From NCBI RefSeq assembly GCF_000380165.1, contig NZ_KB904635.1, positions 146,483 through 210,482 on the forward strand: DNA of 64,000 nucleotides, given 5' to 3'. Both the position numbers and the translations under genes were made by a program. The notes under the pieces were generated by a model, which saw only the letters and a list, made by a program, of their open reading frames with translations, made no database searches and was not told where the DNA came from. Positions 1 through 9,173 of this stretch are shown here, one piece after another (the first letter of the stretch is position 1; the number at the start of each line of letters is the position of its first letter). The DNA comes from Wenjunlia vitaminophila DSM 41686. GTDB taxonomy: Bacteria; Actinomycetota; Actinomycetes; Streptomycetales; Streptomycetaceae.

Positions 1-915
<915 letters not shown>

Positions 916-922
916 GGCCGCA

Positions 923-1333
923 TCACTCCTTGGGCAGGTGTGCGGTGCGGTGGACCGGGCCGAACCCGCCGATGCCCGGGATGACCGACGGGATGTCGAT
1001 GCTGGCGGTGGCGGTCACCGACTCCTCCCCCGTTTCGACGTCCACGGTGACGTCGTCCCGGAGCCAGTCGCTGACCGCGGCGGTTCCCGCGGCCTGCGGG
1101 GAGCGTCCCGGCACGTCCTGGGAGGCGGTGCGGGCGGCGGCCCTGGCCGCCGTTCCGGCCTGGGAGGCGGCGTGCGCGACGATGCCGAGTTGGATGCCGA
1201 CCAGCGCGACCAGCAACAGCACCGGGATGGCCCCGAGGAGTTCGAGGGCCGCCTGACCACGGTCGTCGCGCGACCTGACCGACCGTCCCGGGGCGGACCG
1301 GTCCGGGGCGCCGACGCCGGTCCGGCTACCCAT
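923..1333 (-). CDS. TadE-like pseudopilin/pilus assembly protein
   Basis: A 136-residue protein with a short basic N-terminus, then DRGQAALELLGAIPVLLLVALV, the classic TadE/prepilin-like signature: a Glu five or so residues into a single hydrophobic helix (about residues 28-50). The rest is a small extracytoplasmic domain with no cysteine. TadE-like proteins are membrane-anchored minor pseudopilins of the Tad pilus. Its start overlaps the stop of the upstream CpaE-TadE gene by 8 nt and its end lies 7 nt before the tadA start, so translation is probably coupled. It is the second TadE-like domain of this operon. Confidence 0.85.
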   Translation of the reverse strand: MGSRTGVGAPDRSAPGRSVRSRDDRGQAALELLGAIPVLLLVALVGIQLGIVAHAASQAGTAARAAARTASQDVPGRSPQAAGTAAVSDWLRDDVTVDVETGEESVTATASIDIPSVIPGIGGFGPVHRTAHLPKE

Positions 1334-2930
1334 CGTCGCTCTCCTTCGCCGCGCCCGCGCTCGCGGAGAGCGTCAGCGGGAACGAGGCCACTCCGGGGAA
1401 GAGCGCGGGAACCCGGAGGTTGACCGACGCCGTGACCATCCCGTCCGACTCGGCGCAGGTGATGTCGGCGCCGTCCTGCCAGGCGCCCGGCAGGTCCTCG
1501 GTGCCGCCGCCGGCACAGGAGTGGCCGGTGGCGGCGGACCGTGCCGCCTTGTCCGCGGCGTTGCCGGCGAGGGTGAAGGTGTAGCCGATGAGGACGCACT
1601 GCCAGACCAGCGCGAGCACCACCAGGATCGTCGGGACCATGCCGAGGAACTCGAGGCTGGCCTGCCCCCGGTCCCCGAACCTGCCGGGCCCGCGCTTCCT
1701 GCCGGAGCGGCCCCGGGCGTGCTGGCGCCCCGCGCGGCGCCCGGGGTCGCCCGGCTCCGCGGTCTGGAGCAGGTCGAGTTCGCCGGCGAGCGCCCACAGT
1801 GCCTGCTTGACCGTGGAGCGCGCGTCGAGGTCCTGCAACCGGCCGGCGTCCACGAACGGTTGGAGTTCCCGGTAGGCCGCCGGGATCACCGTCCTGGCGC
1901 CGCGGGTGCCGGTGATCCGTTGCACCAGGACCGGCTGGATCTCGGTCCCGCGGGTGTGCCGGTTGAGGACCACGACGGTGTCCTCCGCCTTGCGCACCTG
2001 GAGGCGGTCCCACAGGCGCACCATCCGCTTGGCGGCCCGCACCGCGACCACGTCGGGGGTGGTCAGCAGGACGGCGGTGTCGGCGAGTTCCACGGCGACG
2101 GCGTTGGCCCCGTTCACCTGGCTGCCGCAGTCCACCACCACCACGTCGAAACGGGAGCGCAGGGCGGTGAGCACCTGACGGGCCGCGCGGTCGGTGACCT
2201 CCTCGGCGCGCTCGCCCTCGGCGGGGGCGAGCAGCAGGGCGAGCCCCGTGGGGTGGTCGAACATCGCCTCCTGGAGCACCCGGGGGGAGATGTCGTTGAT
2301 GTCGGCGAGGTCGGCGAGGGAACGCCGGAACTGCACCTCGAGGTAGGACGCCAGGTCCCCGGACTGGAGGTCCATGTCGACCAGCGCGGTGGCCCGGCCG
2401 GCGGCGCGGGCGGCCAGCGCGAGTTCGATGGCGGCGACGGTGCTGCCGACCCCGCCCTTGGCCCCGGCGACCGTGACCAGGGTCCCGGTCCTGCCCGACG
2501 GGGCCTCGGGGGCGGGGGCCAGGTGTCGGCGCACCCCGGTCGCCCAGGCGGCGGCGGTCTGCACCCGCATGGCCAGTTCGTCGTGGGACAGCGGCAACCC
2601 GACCACGCCGCGGGCGCCGACGTCCATGGCCGCCGCGTACAGGTCCGGGTTCGGGGACTGGGACATCAGCACCACCCCGACCGCGGGGAACCGCATGGCG
2701 ACCTCCCGGACCAGCTCGAACGCCGGCATCGGGCCGATCCGCTCGTGGACCAGGACCACCTCGGGCAGCCCGTCCACCGACTCGTCGGCGAGCCGGTCCA
2801 GGGTGGTGAGGAGCGCCGCGGAGTCGGCCGCGACCGGCGCCAGCTCCGCCCCGGGGACCTGGTTCAGCACCGTGGCGAGGGCCCGCGCGGTGTCGGTGTC
2901 GCCGATCCCACAGAGCACACGAATGATCAC
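1326..2930 (-). CDS. CpaE/TadZ-like MinD-family ATPase fused to a TadE-like domain
   Basis: A 534-residue protein. Residues 1-130 form a response-regulator-like pseudo-receiver (IIRVLCGIGDTDTARAL). Residues 150-400 are a MinD/ParA-type ATPase with the deviant Walker A GAKGGVGST at about 155-163. From about residue 420 comes DRGQASLEFLGMVPTILVV, a TadE-type transmembrane pseudopilin segment. CpaE/TadZ normally localises the pilus machine in the cytoplasm, whereas TadE is a membrane protein, and they are usually separate genes. No ATG or GTG codon lies in frame between the last ATPase helix (LDLLQTAEPG) and the TadE motif, so one polypeptide is expected unless a rare start is used. The GTG start at 2930 matches the beginning of the receiver domain and lies 7 nt after the upstream stop. 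Confidence 0.88.
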   Translation of the reverse strand: MIIRVLCGIGDTDTARALATVLNQVPGAELAPVAADSAALLTTLDRLADESVDGLPEVVLVHERIGPMPAFELVREVAMRFPAVGVVLMSQSPNPDLYAAAMDVGARGVVGLPLSHDELAMRVQTAAAWATGVRRHLAPAPEAPSGRTGTLVTVAGAKGGVGSTVAAIELALAARAAGRATALVDMDLQSGDLASYLEVQFRRSLADLADINDISPRVLQEAMFDHPTGLALLLAPAEGERAEEVTDRAARQVLTALRSRFDVVVVDCGSQVNGANAVAVELADTAVLLTTPDVVAVRAAKRMVRLWDRLQVRKAEDTVVVLNRHTRGTEIQPVLVQRITGTRGARTVIPAAYRELQPFVDAGRLQDLDARSTVKQALWALAGELDLLQTAEPGDPGRRAGRQHARGRSGRKRGPGRFGDRGQASLEFLGMVPTILVVLALVWQCVLIGYTFTLAGNAADKAARSAATGHSCAGGGTEDLPGAWQDGADITCAESDGMVTASVNLRVPALFPGVASFPLTLSASAGAAKESDDG

Positions 2931-2937
2931 GCGCGTC

Positions 2938-3651
2938 TCACCGTTCCCGGTCCTCGTCGAGGGTGTAGGTGCGCTCACCGGGGGTGAGCGCCGTCTCGTC
3001 GCCCGGCGCAACCAGGGCGAGCCGCACGTGGGTGGCGAACGACTCGGCGTAGGCGAGGCGTTGCGCGTCGCTCGGGGAGAGCGCGAACGTGATCGGCACG
3101 GCCTCGTCACCGGAGCCGTCGTCGTCCCGGTCGGCGTCCAGCACCTCCAGTTCGCCGACGTCGATGACCTTGGCCGCGGAGACGATGATCTGCGAGGAGG
3201 CGGGCGACTTGCCGCGGTCCTCGGCTTCGAACGTGGCGAAGATGTCCACCCGGGCCCCGGGGTCGATCTTCCCGGCCACCCCCGTGGCGGCGTCGATCAT
3301 GATGGCGATCTCCCGCTGCCCCGGCTCCAGGGCCGGGCGGTCCACGGCCATCTCCCGCTGGAGGAGCGAGCCCTCGTGCAGCGCGATGGGGGCGATCTTG
3401 TCGTCGATCTCGTCGAGGTCCCGCACCGCGGTGTCGGGGAGCCAGCGCTCGGGCACCTTCACCCGGCGGAACTGGCTGGGGGTCAGCTCCTGGTAGGCGG
3501 GGATGTCCTGCTTGAGCTCGTACGCGGTGGTCTCCTGGCCGACCTTGGACTCCACGTCGTTGACGACCGCGAGCACGCCCGCGAAGGCGGCGACGGCGCA
3601 GACGACGGAGAGGACGATCAGGATGACGCCGCGCCGTTGACGTGAGTTCAT
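2938..3651 (-). CDS. cpaB: CpaB/RcpC-like SAF-domain pilus assembly protein
   Basis: A 237-residue membrane-anchored protein. The N-terminus MNSRQRRGVILIVLSVVCAVAAFAGV is a basic stretch plus one membrane helix (about 9-28), followed by an SAF domain (about 40-110) and an RcpC-type region with the GKIDPGARVDIFATF motif, typical of the Flp pilus assembly protein CpaB. It acts on the outer face of the membrane in Tad pilus biogenesis. The ATG overlaps the stop codon of the upstream gene (ATGA), which supports this start and translational coupling. The next gene downstream, the CpaE-TadE fusion, starts 7 nt after its stop. Confidence 0.9.
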   Translation of the reverse strand: MNSRQRRGVILIVLSVVCAVAAFAGVLAVVNDVESKVGQETTAYELKQDIPAYQELTPSQFRRVKVPERWLPDTAVRDLDEIDDKIAPIALHEGSLLQREMAVDRPALEPGQREIAIMIDAATGVAGKIDPGARVDIFATFEAEDRGKSPASSQIIVSAAKVIDVGELEVLDADRDDDGSGDEAVPITFALSPSDAQRLAYAESFATHVRLALVAPGDETALTPGERTYTLDEDRER

Positions 3652-4634
3652 CGACGTGTGGGACCAATCTGGTATCTGCTGTCGGTCTCGGTTCGGCTGA
3701 CGGTCCCGGCTCCTGCCCCGGGCCCGGGACGCCGTGAGGTGCCCGCCGGGGTGGCGGCGGACCCCGGGGTGACGGCGGCGGGGCGGGTGGGTGCCGTGGG
3801 TTCGACGCGGGCGGAGCAGAACAGGCACCGGTCGCCGATGGTCTCCAGTCCGCACCAGCCGCAGGCGTCGCGGCGGACGGAACGGACGAGTTGGTGGAGC
3901 ACCGCCACGTCGGGGATGTACGCGGCGAACTCGACCAGCTTCTGGTTGCCCCACCACTGGGTGGACGCCGCGGGCAGCGGCACCTGGCACACCCGCTGGC
4001 ACCGCCACTGACGGGCCAGGTCACCGCTGACCCAGTCGGACGCCAACCCGTGCTCCCCCACGGCGAGGTGGGTGGCGAAGTCGGGCCCGGGGAGCCTGGC
4101 GGAGCCGGTCAGCTCCGCCAGGTGCGCCTGGGGGTTGGCGACCACGGCGAACTGGGACCCGGGGACCCAGGAGCGCAGGTGTGACCTGAGGTTCACCTCG
4201 ACCCGGTCGAGCCGGGCGATGCTGTTGAGCACGGCTCCGGTGTGCAGGTAGTAGGGCAGCAGCCGGGCGGCCCCGGCGAGCACCCCGGGTGCGAGGTCGG
4301 TGCCGCACAGCAGGGTGAGCTGACGGGCCAGCAGCGCGGCGGCCAGCGGCGGGAGATCGACGTCCACCAGCGCGATCCGGTCGCTCTCCAGGACCGCGCG
4401 GACCGTGTGCAGCCGGCGGCGCTCCTGCGCCGGCAGCGTGGCCGGAACGAGCGCCACTAAGTACCCGAAGCTGTCCAGCGCCGCGCTGACTCTGGTCAAC
4501 TGTTCGTCGAGCGGATGTGACCGCTCCGTTGCCGCCCGGTCGTCGGGACGGTGCAGGACCACGGCGGCGGGCGCTTGCCCCTCCGGCACCGGAAGGATCA
4601 GGTCCGCGCTGGTCACGGCTATGGCAGTTGGCAC
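3648..4634 (-). CDS. Conserved actinomycete Tad-locus protein with C-terminal zinc-ribbon motif
   Basis: A 328-residue protein of unknown function, first gene of the visible minus-strand tad cluster. No enzymatic motif is recognised. It has an alpha/beta-looking N-terminal half, an amphipathic middle, and a four-cysteine knot CGWCGLETIGDRCLFC at about residues 255-271 that looks like a zinc ribbon, followed by a Pro/Ala/Gly-rich tail. It starts with GTG; the upstream GGGGG stretch is a modest ribosome binding site. Its stop overlaps the cpaB start, so it belongs to the operon. It carries a TTA leucine codon at 4458-4460, rare in such genomes, which could place pilus expression under bldA tRNA control. 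Confidence 0.75.
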   Translation of the reverse strand: MPTAIAVTSADLILPVPEGQAPAAVVLHRPDDRAATERSHPLDEQLTRVSAALDSFGYLVALVPATLPAQERRRLHTVRAVLESDRIALVDVDLPPLAAALLARQLTLLCGTDLAPGVLAGAARLLPYYLHTGAVLNSIARLDRVEVNLRSHLRSWVPGSQFAVVANPQAHLAELTGSARLPGPDFATHLAVGEHGLASDWVSGDLARQWRCQRVCQVPLPAASTQWWGNQKLVEFAAYIPDVAVLHQLVRSVRRDACGWCGLETIGDRCLFCSARVEPTAPTRPAAVTPGSAATPAGTSRRPGPGAGAGTVSRTETDSRYQIGPTRR

Positions 4635-4807
4635 CCGACCCCCAGTTCGCCTGATGACTCGCCCCCGCGGAACACCCCCAGGGCCAGCTTAACCAGGCGA
4701 ACGGCCCAAAGGCATGCCACTCGGCGGGCGAGCGGCCGTGCGTTCGGTCCGTACCCGCGACGGTGACGCGGTGACCGGAGTGGTCGTCAGTTTCACGCGG
4801 CGCGGGG

Positions 4808-6301
4808 CTAGATGAGCAGGCTCAGCAGCGCGGCCGTGACGAAACCGGCCACCGAGAGCACCGTCTCCAGCACGGTCCAGGTGCGCAGGGTGTCCCGTTC
4901 GGAGATGCCGAAGTACTTCGACACGATCCAGAACCCGCCGTCGTTGACGTGCGAGGCGATGATCGAGCCGGACGAGATGGCGACGATGACCAGCGCGAGG
5001 TGTGCCTGGGAGTGGTCGCCCGCCGCGAGCAGGGGCTCGACGATGGCCGCGGTGGTGATGATGGCCACCGTCGCCGAGCCCTGGGCCACCCGGATCACGG
5101 ACGAGATCAGGTACGCCAGCACGATCACCGGGAGCCCGGCGTCCTGGAAGGCGTCGGCGAGGGCCTGGGCGACGCCGCTGGCGCTGAGCACCTTGCCGAA
5201 CACCCCGCCGGCGCCGATCACCAGCAGGATGGAGCCGACGGGCTTCAACGACGCCGAGGTGACCGCCTCCAGGCTCTGCCGGCTCCAGCCCCGGCGGATG
5301 CCCAGCAGGTAGTAGGCGAGCAGCAGGGCCACGGTCAGCGCGACGAACGGGTCGCCGACGAACTCGAGCACCGACCGCACGTCGCCCTTGTCCATGGTGA
5401 TCGACGAGAAGGTCGCCATCAGGATGAGCAGCAGCGGGGTGCCGATGATGAACAGCACGGTGCTCAGCGGCACCGGGTCCTCGGTGGCCGCCGGGCCTTC
5501 ACCCCCGTCCCCGCCGTTCCGGCGTCCCCGGCCCTTGGTGACGGTCCGCTCCAGTTCGGCCGCCACCGCGGCCCTGGCCTCCTCCGTGGCGTCCACCATG
5601 TCCTGGGGGACGGGAACGAAGATCCGCTTCCCCACCCAGTCGGCGAACACCCACGCCGCGAGCACCGCCGGCACGGCGCACACCGAACCCATCAGGATCA
5701 TCCAGCCCAGGTCCACGCCGAGCAGTCCTGCCGCGGCCACCGGGCCGGGGTGCGGCGGCAGGAAGGCGTGCGTCACCGACAGGCCGGCCAGCAGGGGCAG
5801 CGCGTACAGCAGCAACGACTTGCCGCTGCGCTTGGCCGCCGCGTACACCAGCGGGGCGAGCACGAAGATGCCGACGTCGAAGAAGACGGGGATGCCGAAG
5901 ACCAAGCCGGTCAGCCCCATGGCCAGCGGCGCCCGGCGTTCCCCGAAGACTCCCAACAGCCGCGAGGACAACACCTCGGCCCCGCCGGAAACCTCCAGGA
6001 TGGCGCCGAGCAGGGTGCCGAGCCCCACCACGATGGCGACGCTGCCCAGGATGCCGCCGAATCCCGACTGGGTCAGACCGACGACCTCGCTGCGCTGGAC
6101 GGTGCCGAACAGTTCCTCCACGCTGATGCCCGCGCCTAAGGCGACCGCGAAGCTGACCCCCAGCAGGGCGACGAACGGCTGGAGCCGGACCTTCATGATC
6201 AGGTAGAGGAGCAGCGCGATGCCGAGGACCGCGATGGTGAGCAGACCTGGTGTGCCCGATATCAGCAGGAGCAGGCCACCGGTGTGCGGGGTTGGTTCCA
6301 T
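4808..6301 (-). CDS. gntP: GntP family gluconate/organic-acid:H+ symporter
   Basis: A 497-residue polytopic membrane protein with about 12-14 hydrophobic helices and typical GntP segments (LLLISGTPGLLTIAVLGIALLLYL at the N-terminus, FFDVGIFVLAPLVY, HPGPVAAAGLLG, SHVNDGGFWIVSKYFG). GntP carriers import gluconate or related sugar and amino-acid-derived acids with protons. The ATG at 6301 is preceded by AAGGAG at 7 nt; an upstream in-frame start lacks such a site. It lies in the same direction as ridA, iclR and the sugar kinase, but a strong hairpin separates it from ridA. Codon 55 is TTA (6137-6139). The cluster context suggests transport of a D-amino acid or its keto acid; this is inference. 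Confidence 0.92.
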   Translation of the reverse strand: MEPTPHTGGLLLLISGTPGLLTIAVLGIALLLYLIMKVRLQPFVALLGVSFAVALGAGISVEELFGTVQRSEVVGLTQSGFGGILGSVAIVVGLGTLLGAILEVSGGAEVLSSRLLGVFGERRAPLAMGLTGLVFGIPVFFDVGIFVLAPLVYAAAKRSGKSLLLYALPLLAGLSVTHAFLPPHPGPVAAAGLLGVDLGWMILMGSVCAVPAVLAAWVFADWVGKRIFVPVPQDMVDATEEARAAVAAELERTVTKGRGRRNGGDGGEGPAATEDPVPLSTVLFIIGTPLLLILMATFSSITMDKGDVRSVLEFVGDPFVALTVALLLAYYLLGIRRGWSRQSLEAVTSASLKPVGSILLVIGAGGVFGKVLSASGVAQALADAFQDAGLPVIVLAYLISSVIRVAQGSATVAIITTAAIVEPLLAAGDHSQAHLALVIVAISSGSIIASHVNDGGFWIVSKYFGISERDTLRTWTVLETVLSVAGFVTAALLSLLI

Positions 6302-6636
6302 GAGGACTCCTTGGGCGTGGTGGGGCGGGGGGGCGCGGGGCGCCACCGGTCGGGACCGCCCCGCGGAGCGTGCGGGTCGGGGGCGGTGAGGGGCGGGCCG
6401 TCACGGGTGCCCGGCCGCGGGTCACCCGTGCGCGTGGGTGCGCGAGGGGGCACCGCGGTGCACGGGGTGACGGGGTGACGGGTGGTGTGCGGCGGAGCGC
6501 GCGGTGCCGGGGCGTCCGCGGTGGGGCGACGGGCTCGTCCTTCGGTGTCCCGGCGGCGGTCTGCGGGCCGGCGGCCGGGCGGCCCTGGTCACGTGGGCCC
6601 GGCGGCGGGCCGGCCGGTTGCGAGGTGGACCGGGAG
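6302..6636. other. Intergenic, no supported gene
   Basis: This G-rich stretch between gntP and ridA has only frames with unlike composition and no ribosome binding site. It holds short imperfect repeats of a GGGGTGACG kind around 6465-6485. It probably carries the gntP promoter and leader. No clear -10/-35 pair is visible. Confidence 0.5.
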
Positions 6637-6668
6637 GTCGCCCGCCGGACCCGGGTCCGGCGGGCGAC
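6637..6668 (-). terminator. Perfect 32-bp palindrome downstream of ridA
   Basis: GTCGCCCGCCGGACCC is followed directly by its exact reverse complement, giving a stem of about 14 bp with a four-base loop, six bases beyond the ridA stop. There is no T-run, as is common in actinomycetes. It probably terminates or attenuates the kinase-iclR-ridA transcript ahead of gntP. Confidence 0.75.
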
Positions 6669-6674
6669 GGCGCG

Positions 6675-7067
6675 TCAGTCCAGCACCGCCAGCGCGTCGA
6701 TCTCGACGAGGAGGCCGGCGGGCAGCCCCACGTAGACGGTGGTCCGGGCCGGGTGCGGGCCGGCGACGCGGGAGAACCACTCGTCGTAGACCCGGTTGAG
6801 TTCGGCGAAGTGGCTGGTGTCGGTCAGGTAGACCCGCATCATGACCACGTCCGTCCAGGAGGCCCCGCCCTCCTCCAGGACCGCCTGCACGTTGCGCAGG
6901 GTCTGCTCGGCCTGCTCGACCAGGCCGGTGCCCGCCACCACGCCGCTGGCCGGGTCGAACCCGACCTGACCGGCGACCTGGAGGAGGTTCCCCTTGCGCA
7001 CGCCCTGGGAGAAGGAGGCGGGAGGGCGCGGTGCCCGGTCGGTGACGACCGCGGTCTTTTCACTCAT
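6675..7067 (-). CDS. ridA: RidA family (YjgF/YER057c) enamine/imine deaminase
   Basis: A 130-residue protein with the full RidA fold: FSQGVRKGNLLQVAGQVGFDPASG near the N-terminus, then VVMMRVYLTDTSHFAELNRVYDEWF and the signature RTTVYVGLPAGLLVEIDALA with the catalytic Arg. RidA proteins hydrolyse reactive 2-aminoacrylate-type enamines released by PLP-dependent dehydratases. That fits the neighbouring PLP D-amino-acid lyase at 9174-10439. AAGGAA lies 6 nt before the ATG. It follows iclR by about 160 nt that contain a 14-bp tandem repeat. Confidence 0.95.
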   Translation of the reverse strand: MSEKTAVVTDRAPRPPASFSQGVRKGNLLQVAGQVGFDPASGVVAGTGLVEQAEQTLRNVQAVLEEGGASWTDVVMMRVYLTDTSHFAELNRVYDEWFSRVAGPHPARTTVYVGLPAGLLVEIDALAVLD

Positions 7068-7098
7068 CGGCGTTTCCTTCGTGTCGTCGGCTTCCTGC

Positions 7099-7176
7099 GG
7101 TTCGTTCCTCGTGGTTCGTTTCCCGTGGTTCGTTCCTCGTGGTTCGTTCCTCGTGGTTCGTTTCCCGTGGTTCGTG
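7099..7176. repeat. Five tandem copies of a 14-bp unit between iclR and ridA
   Basis: Units GGTTCGTTCCTCGT or GGTTCGTTTCCCGT run head to tail at 7099, 7113, 7127, 7141 and 7155, with a partial sixth copy to 7176. Two variants alternate in the order A-B-A-A-B. The block lies in the 5' leader of ridA, ending about 30 nt upstream of its start, and could vary in copy number. Confidence 0.9.
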
Positions 7177-7226
7177 TCGCTGGTTGGTGCCCGGGGGGGC
7201 CTCCTCCTTCCGTCGTCCGGCTCCGG

Positions 7227-7973
7227 TCAGGCGTGCTGTCCCACGTACTCACGGCTGACCGCTTCGGCGGTCCTGCGCACCAGGGGGAGCAGCGTGAGCA
7301 GTTCCTCGGCGCTGACCACCACGGTGGGCGCGGAGACGGACATCGCGGCGATCACCCGGCCGTCGGTGCCGCGGATGGGCGCCGCGACGCAGTTGATCGA
7401 TTCCTCGTGACCGCCCAGGTCGGTGGCCCAACCCTGTTCACGCACCGTTGCCAGCTCGGCGAGGAACGCCTCCGGGTCGGTGATCGAACGGGCCGTGTAG
7501 CGGGGGAAGTCCAGGGTGGCGGCCAGCCTGCGCCGCTCGTCGTCGGGCAGGTCGGCCAGGAGCAGCTTGGCCACCGCGGCGACGGTGATGGCGACCGGTT
7601 TGCCGATGCGCGAGTACATCCGCACCGGGTAGCGGCTGTCCACCTTGTCGATGTACACGACCTCACCCTCCTCGTGGACGGCGAGGTGGACGGTATGTCC
7701 GCAGGCCTCGTTGAGCCCGACCAGGTGGGGGTGGGCGACCTCGCGGACGTCGAGGCTCTCCATCGCCTGCTGGGCGAGGGCGAACAGGCGCGCCCCAAGG
7801 CGGTACCGCTGGTCGTCCTGCCGGTAGACCAGACCGTGCTCGTGCAGGGTGCGCAGCAGCCGCAGCGCGGTTGACTTGTGCACACCCAGACGGTTCGCCA
7901 CCTGCTCCAGGTTGGCGGGCCCCTCCGCGAGCAGCGGAAGGATGCGCAGCGCGCGGTCGACGGTCTGGCTCAT
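7227..7973 (-). CDS. IclR family transcriptional regulator
   Basis: A 248-residue repressor or activator. The N-terminal winged helix-turn-helix (about 3-65: VDRALRILPLLAEGPANLEQVANRLGVHKSTALRLLRTL) is followed by the IclR effector domain (about 80-248, with YSRIGKPVAITVAAVAKLLLA and INCVAAPIRG). The ATG at 7973 has GGAGG at 8 nt, and it overlaps the stop of the upstream sugar-kinase gene (ATGA), so the two are coupled. It probably controls the divergent D-amino-acid cluster; an inverted repeat at 9113-9129 is a candidate operator. The effector is unknown. Confidence 0.93.
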   Translation of the reverse strand: MSQTVDRALRILPLLAEGPANLEQVANRLGVHKSTALRLLRTLHEHGLVYRQDDQRYRLGARLFALAQQAMESLDVREVAHPHLVGLNEACGHTVHLAVHEEGEVVYIDKVDSRYPVRMYSRIGKPVAITVAAVAKLLLADLPDDERRRLAATLDFPRYTARSITDPEAFLAELATVREQGWATDLGGHEESINCVAAPIRGTDGRVIAAMSVSAPTVVVSAEELLTLLPLVRRTAEAVSREYVGQHA

Positions 7974-9010
7974 GAACGGTCCTCCACCGTGCCGGGCCGC
8001 TCGGCCCACCCCGGGCCGAGCCGCAGGGCCCTCCAGGCATCCTCGTCCATGGCGGCCAGCCGGTCGGCGACGGCTCGCGACGGCGGGCGGCCCAGGTCGG
8101 CGGGGACGGTGAGGGAGACGGCGGCCAGCACGTGGCCGTGCCGCAGCCGCGCGGCGGGAGGCAGTCCGCGCAGCGCCGCGGACAGGAACCCCGCGGCGAA
8201 CGCGTCGCCGGCCCCGACCGGCTCCACCACGTCGACGTGGAGCGCGGGTTCGAAGTGCCGGTCGTCGGTGCCGTCGGGGCGCCGGACGTGGGCCACCGCC
8301 CCGGTGGCGCCCTGCTTGACCACCAGGGTGCCCGGTTCTGGCAGCGCGGCGCGCAGCTCGGCGGCCCCGGTCGTGCCCCAGGCGGCCTCCGCCTCGTCCT
8401 CACCGACGAAGACGATGTCGCAGCCGCGGGCGAGCTCCAGCAGTTCCCCCGGGTGCCGGGGCCCCTTCCACAGCGACGGGCGGTAGTTGACGTCGAACGA
8501 CACCAGGGGGCGGCCGGCGGCGCGCCGGGTGAGTTCCCGCACCAGTTCGCGGCAGGACGCGGAGAGCGCCGCGGTGATCCCGCTGAGGTGGAGCACCCGC
8601 CCCGACCAGGCCAGTTGTCGGGGGACCAGCTCCGGTGACATGACGGTGGCGGCGGACCCCGCACGGTAGTAGGTCACCGCGGTGCGCCCCGGCAGCCGTT
8701 CCTTGAAGTAGATGCCGGTGGGCCGCGTGGGGTCGCGCCGCACCCAGTCCACGTCCACCCCGGCGGCGGCGATCTCGGCGACCAGGTGGTCGCCGAAGCC
8801 GTCGGCGCCGACCCGGCTGATCCAGCGGGTCGAGTGGCCGCTGAGGGCGAGGTAGCAGGCGACGTTGGACTCGGCGCCGCCGACGCCCCGGTGGAAGGTG
8901 GGTGCGTCGGCGAGGGGCCCGGTGTGCTCGGGGACGAACGTGACCATCGACTCCCCCAGGCACACCGCATCGACGGCGGCGGGGGCGGTTCCGGTGGTGG
9001 GCGTGGTCAC
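7970..9010 (-). CDS. PfkB family sugar kinase, 2-keto-3-deoxygluconate kinase-like
   Basis: A 346-residue ribokinase-fold kinase: N-terminal AVCLGESMVTFVPEHTGPLADAPTFHRGVGGAESNVACYLALSG and C-terminal PVGAGDAFAAGFLSA, in which the Asp near residue 270 is the catalytic base. The closest recognisable type is KDG kinase, which phosphorylates 2-keto-3-deoxygluconate for an Entner-Doudoroff-like route. In this island the true substrate may differ. The start is uncertain: a GTG at 9010 is chosen because the domain begins soon after, but GAGG is about 12 nt away; a GTG at 9040 is the alternative. Its stop overlaps the iclR start. Confidence 0.85.
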   Translation of the reverse strand: MTTPTTGTAPAAVDAVCLGESMVTFVPEHTGPLADAPTFHRGVGGAESNVACYLALSGHSTRWISRVGADGFGDHLVAEIAAAGVDVDWVRRDPTRPTGIYFKERLPGRTAVTYYRAGSAATVMSPELVPRQLAWSGRVLHLSGITAALSASCRELVRELTRRAAGRPLVSFDVNYRPSLWKGPRHPGELLELARGCDIVFVGEDEAEAAWGTTGAAELRAALPEPGTLVVKQGATGAVAHVRRPDGTDDRHFEPALHVDVVEPVGAGDAFAAGFLSAALRGLPPAARLRHGHVLAAVSLTVPADLGRPPSRAVADRLAAMDEDAWRALRLGPGWAERPGTVEDRS

Positions 9011-9057
9011 GTGGGTGTGCGTCCTCGTCTCGCTGGGCACGGTCCGGGGCGGCACCG

Positions 9058-9129
9058 TTGACCGTCCGGTGGGCCGGATGCTAGACACCATGAAGCATGC
9101 ACCGCAATGCCTGTTGCACAAAATGCAAC
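9058..9129. promoter_or_regulatory. Overlapping divergent promoters with an inverted-repeat operator candidate
   Basis: On the plus strand TTGACC (9058-9063) and TAGACA (9082-9087) are 18 nt apart. On the minus strand TTGCGG (9102-9107) and TAGCAT (9078-9083) are also 18 nt apart, so the two -10 elements overlap. A perfect inverted repeat GTTGCA-CAAAA-TGCAAC (9113-9129) sits downstream of the plus-strand promoter and just upstream of the minus-strand -35. It is a likely site for the IclR protein of this cluster, by inference. Confidence 0.55.
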
Positions 9130-9173
9130 GGACTCCAGCGGGGCAGCGGTTGCGGACGGCGGCAGGAGGCGGC

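Noticed and set aside
6284..7874. Plus-strand frames over ridA and iclR
   Set aside because: They are complements of clearly recognised minus-strand genes and contain the 14-bp repeat translated as low-complexity sequence.
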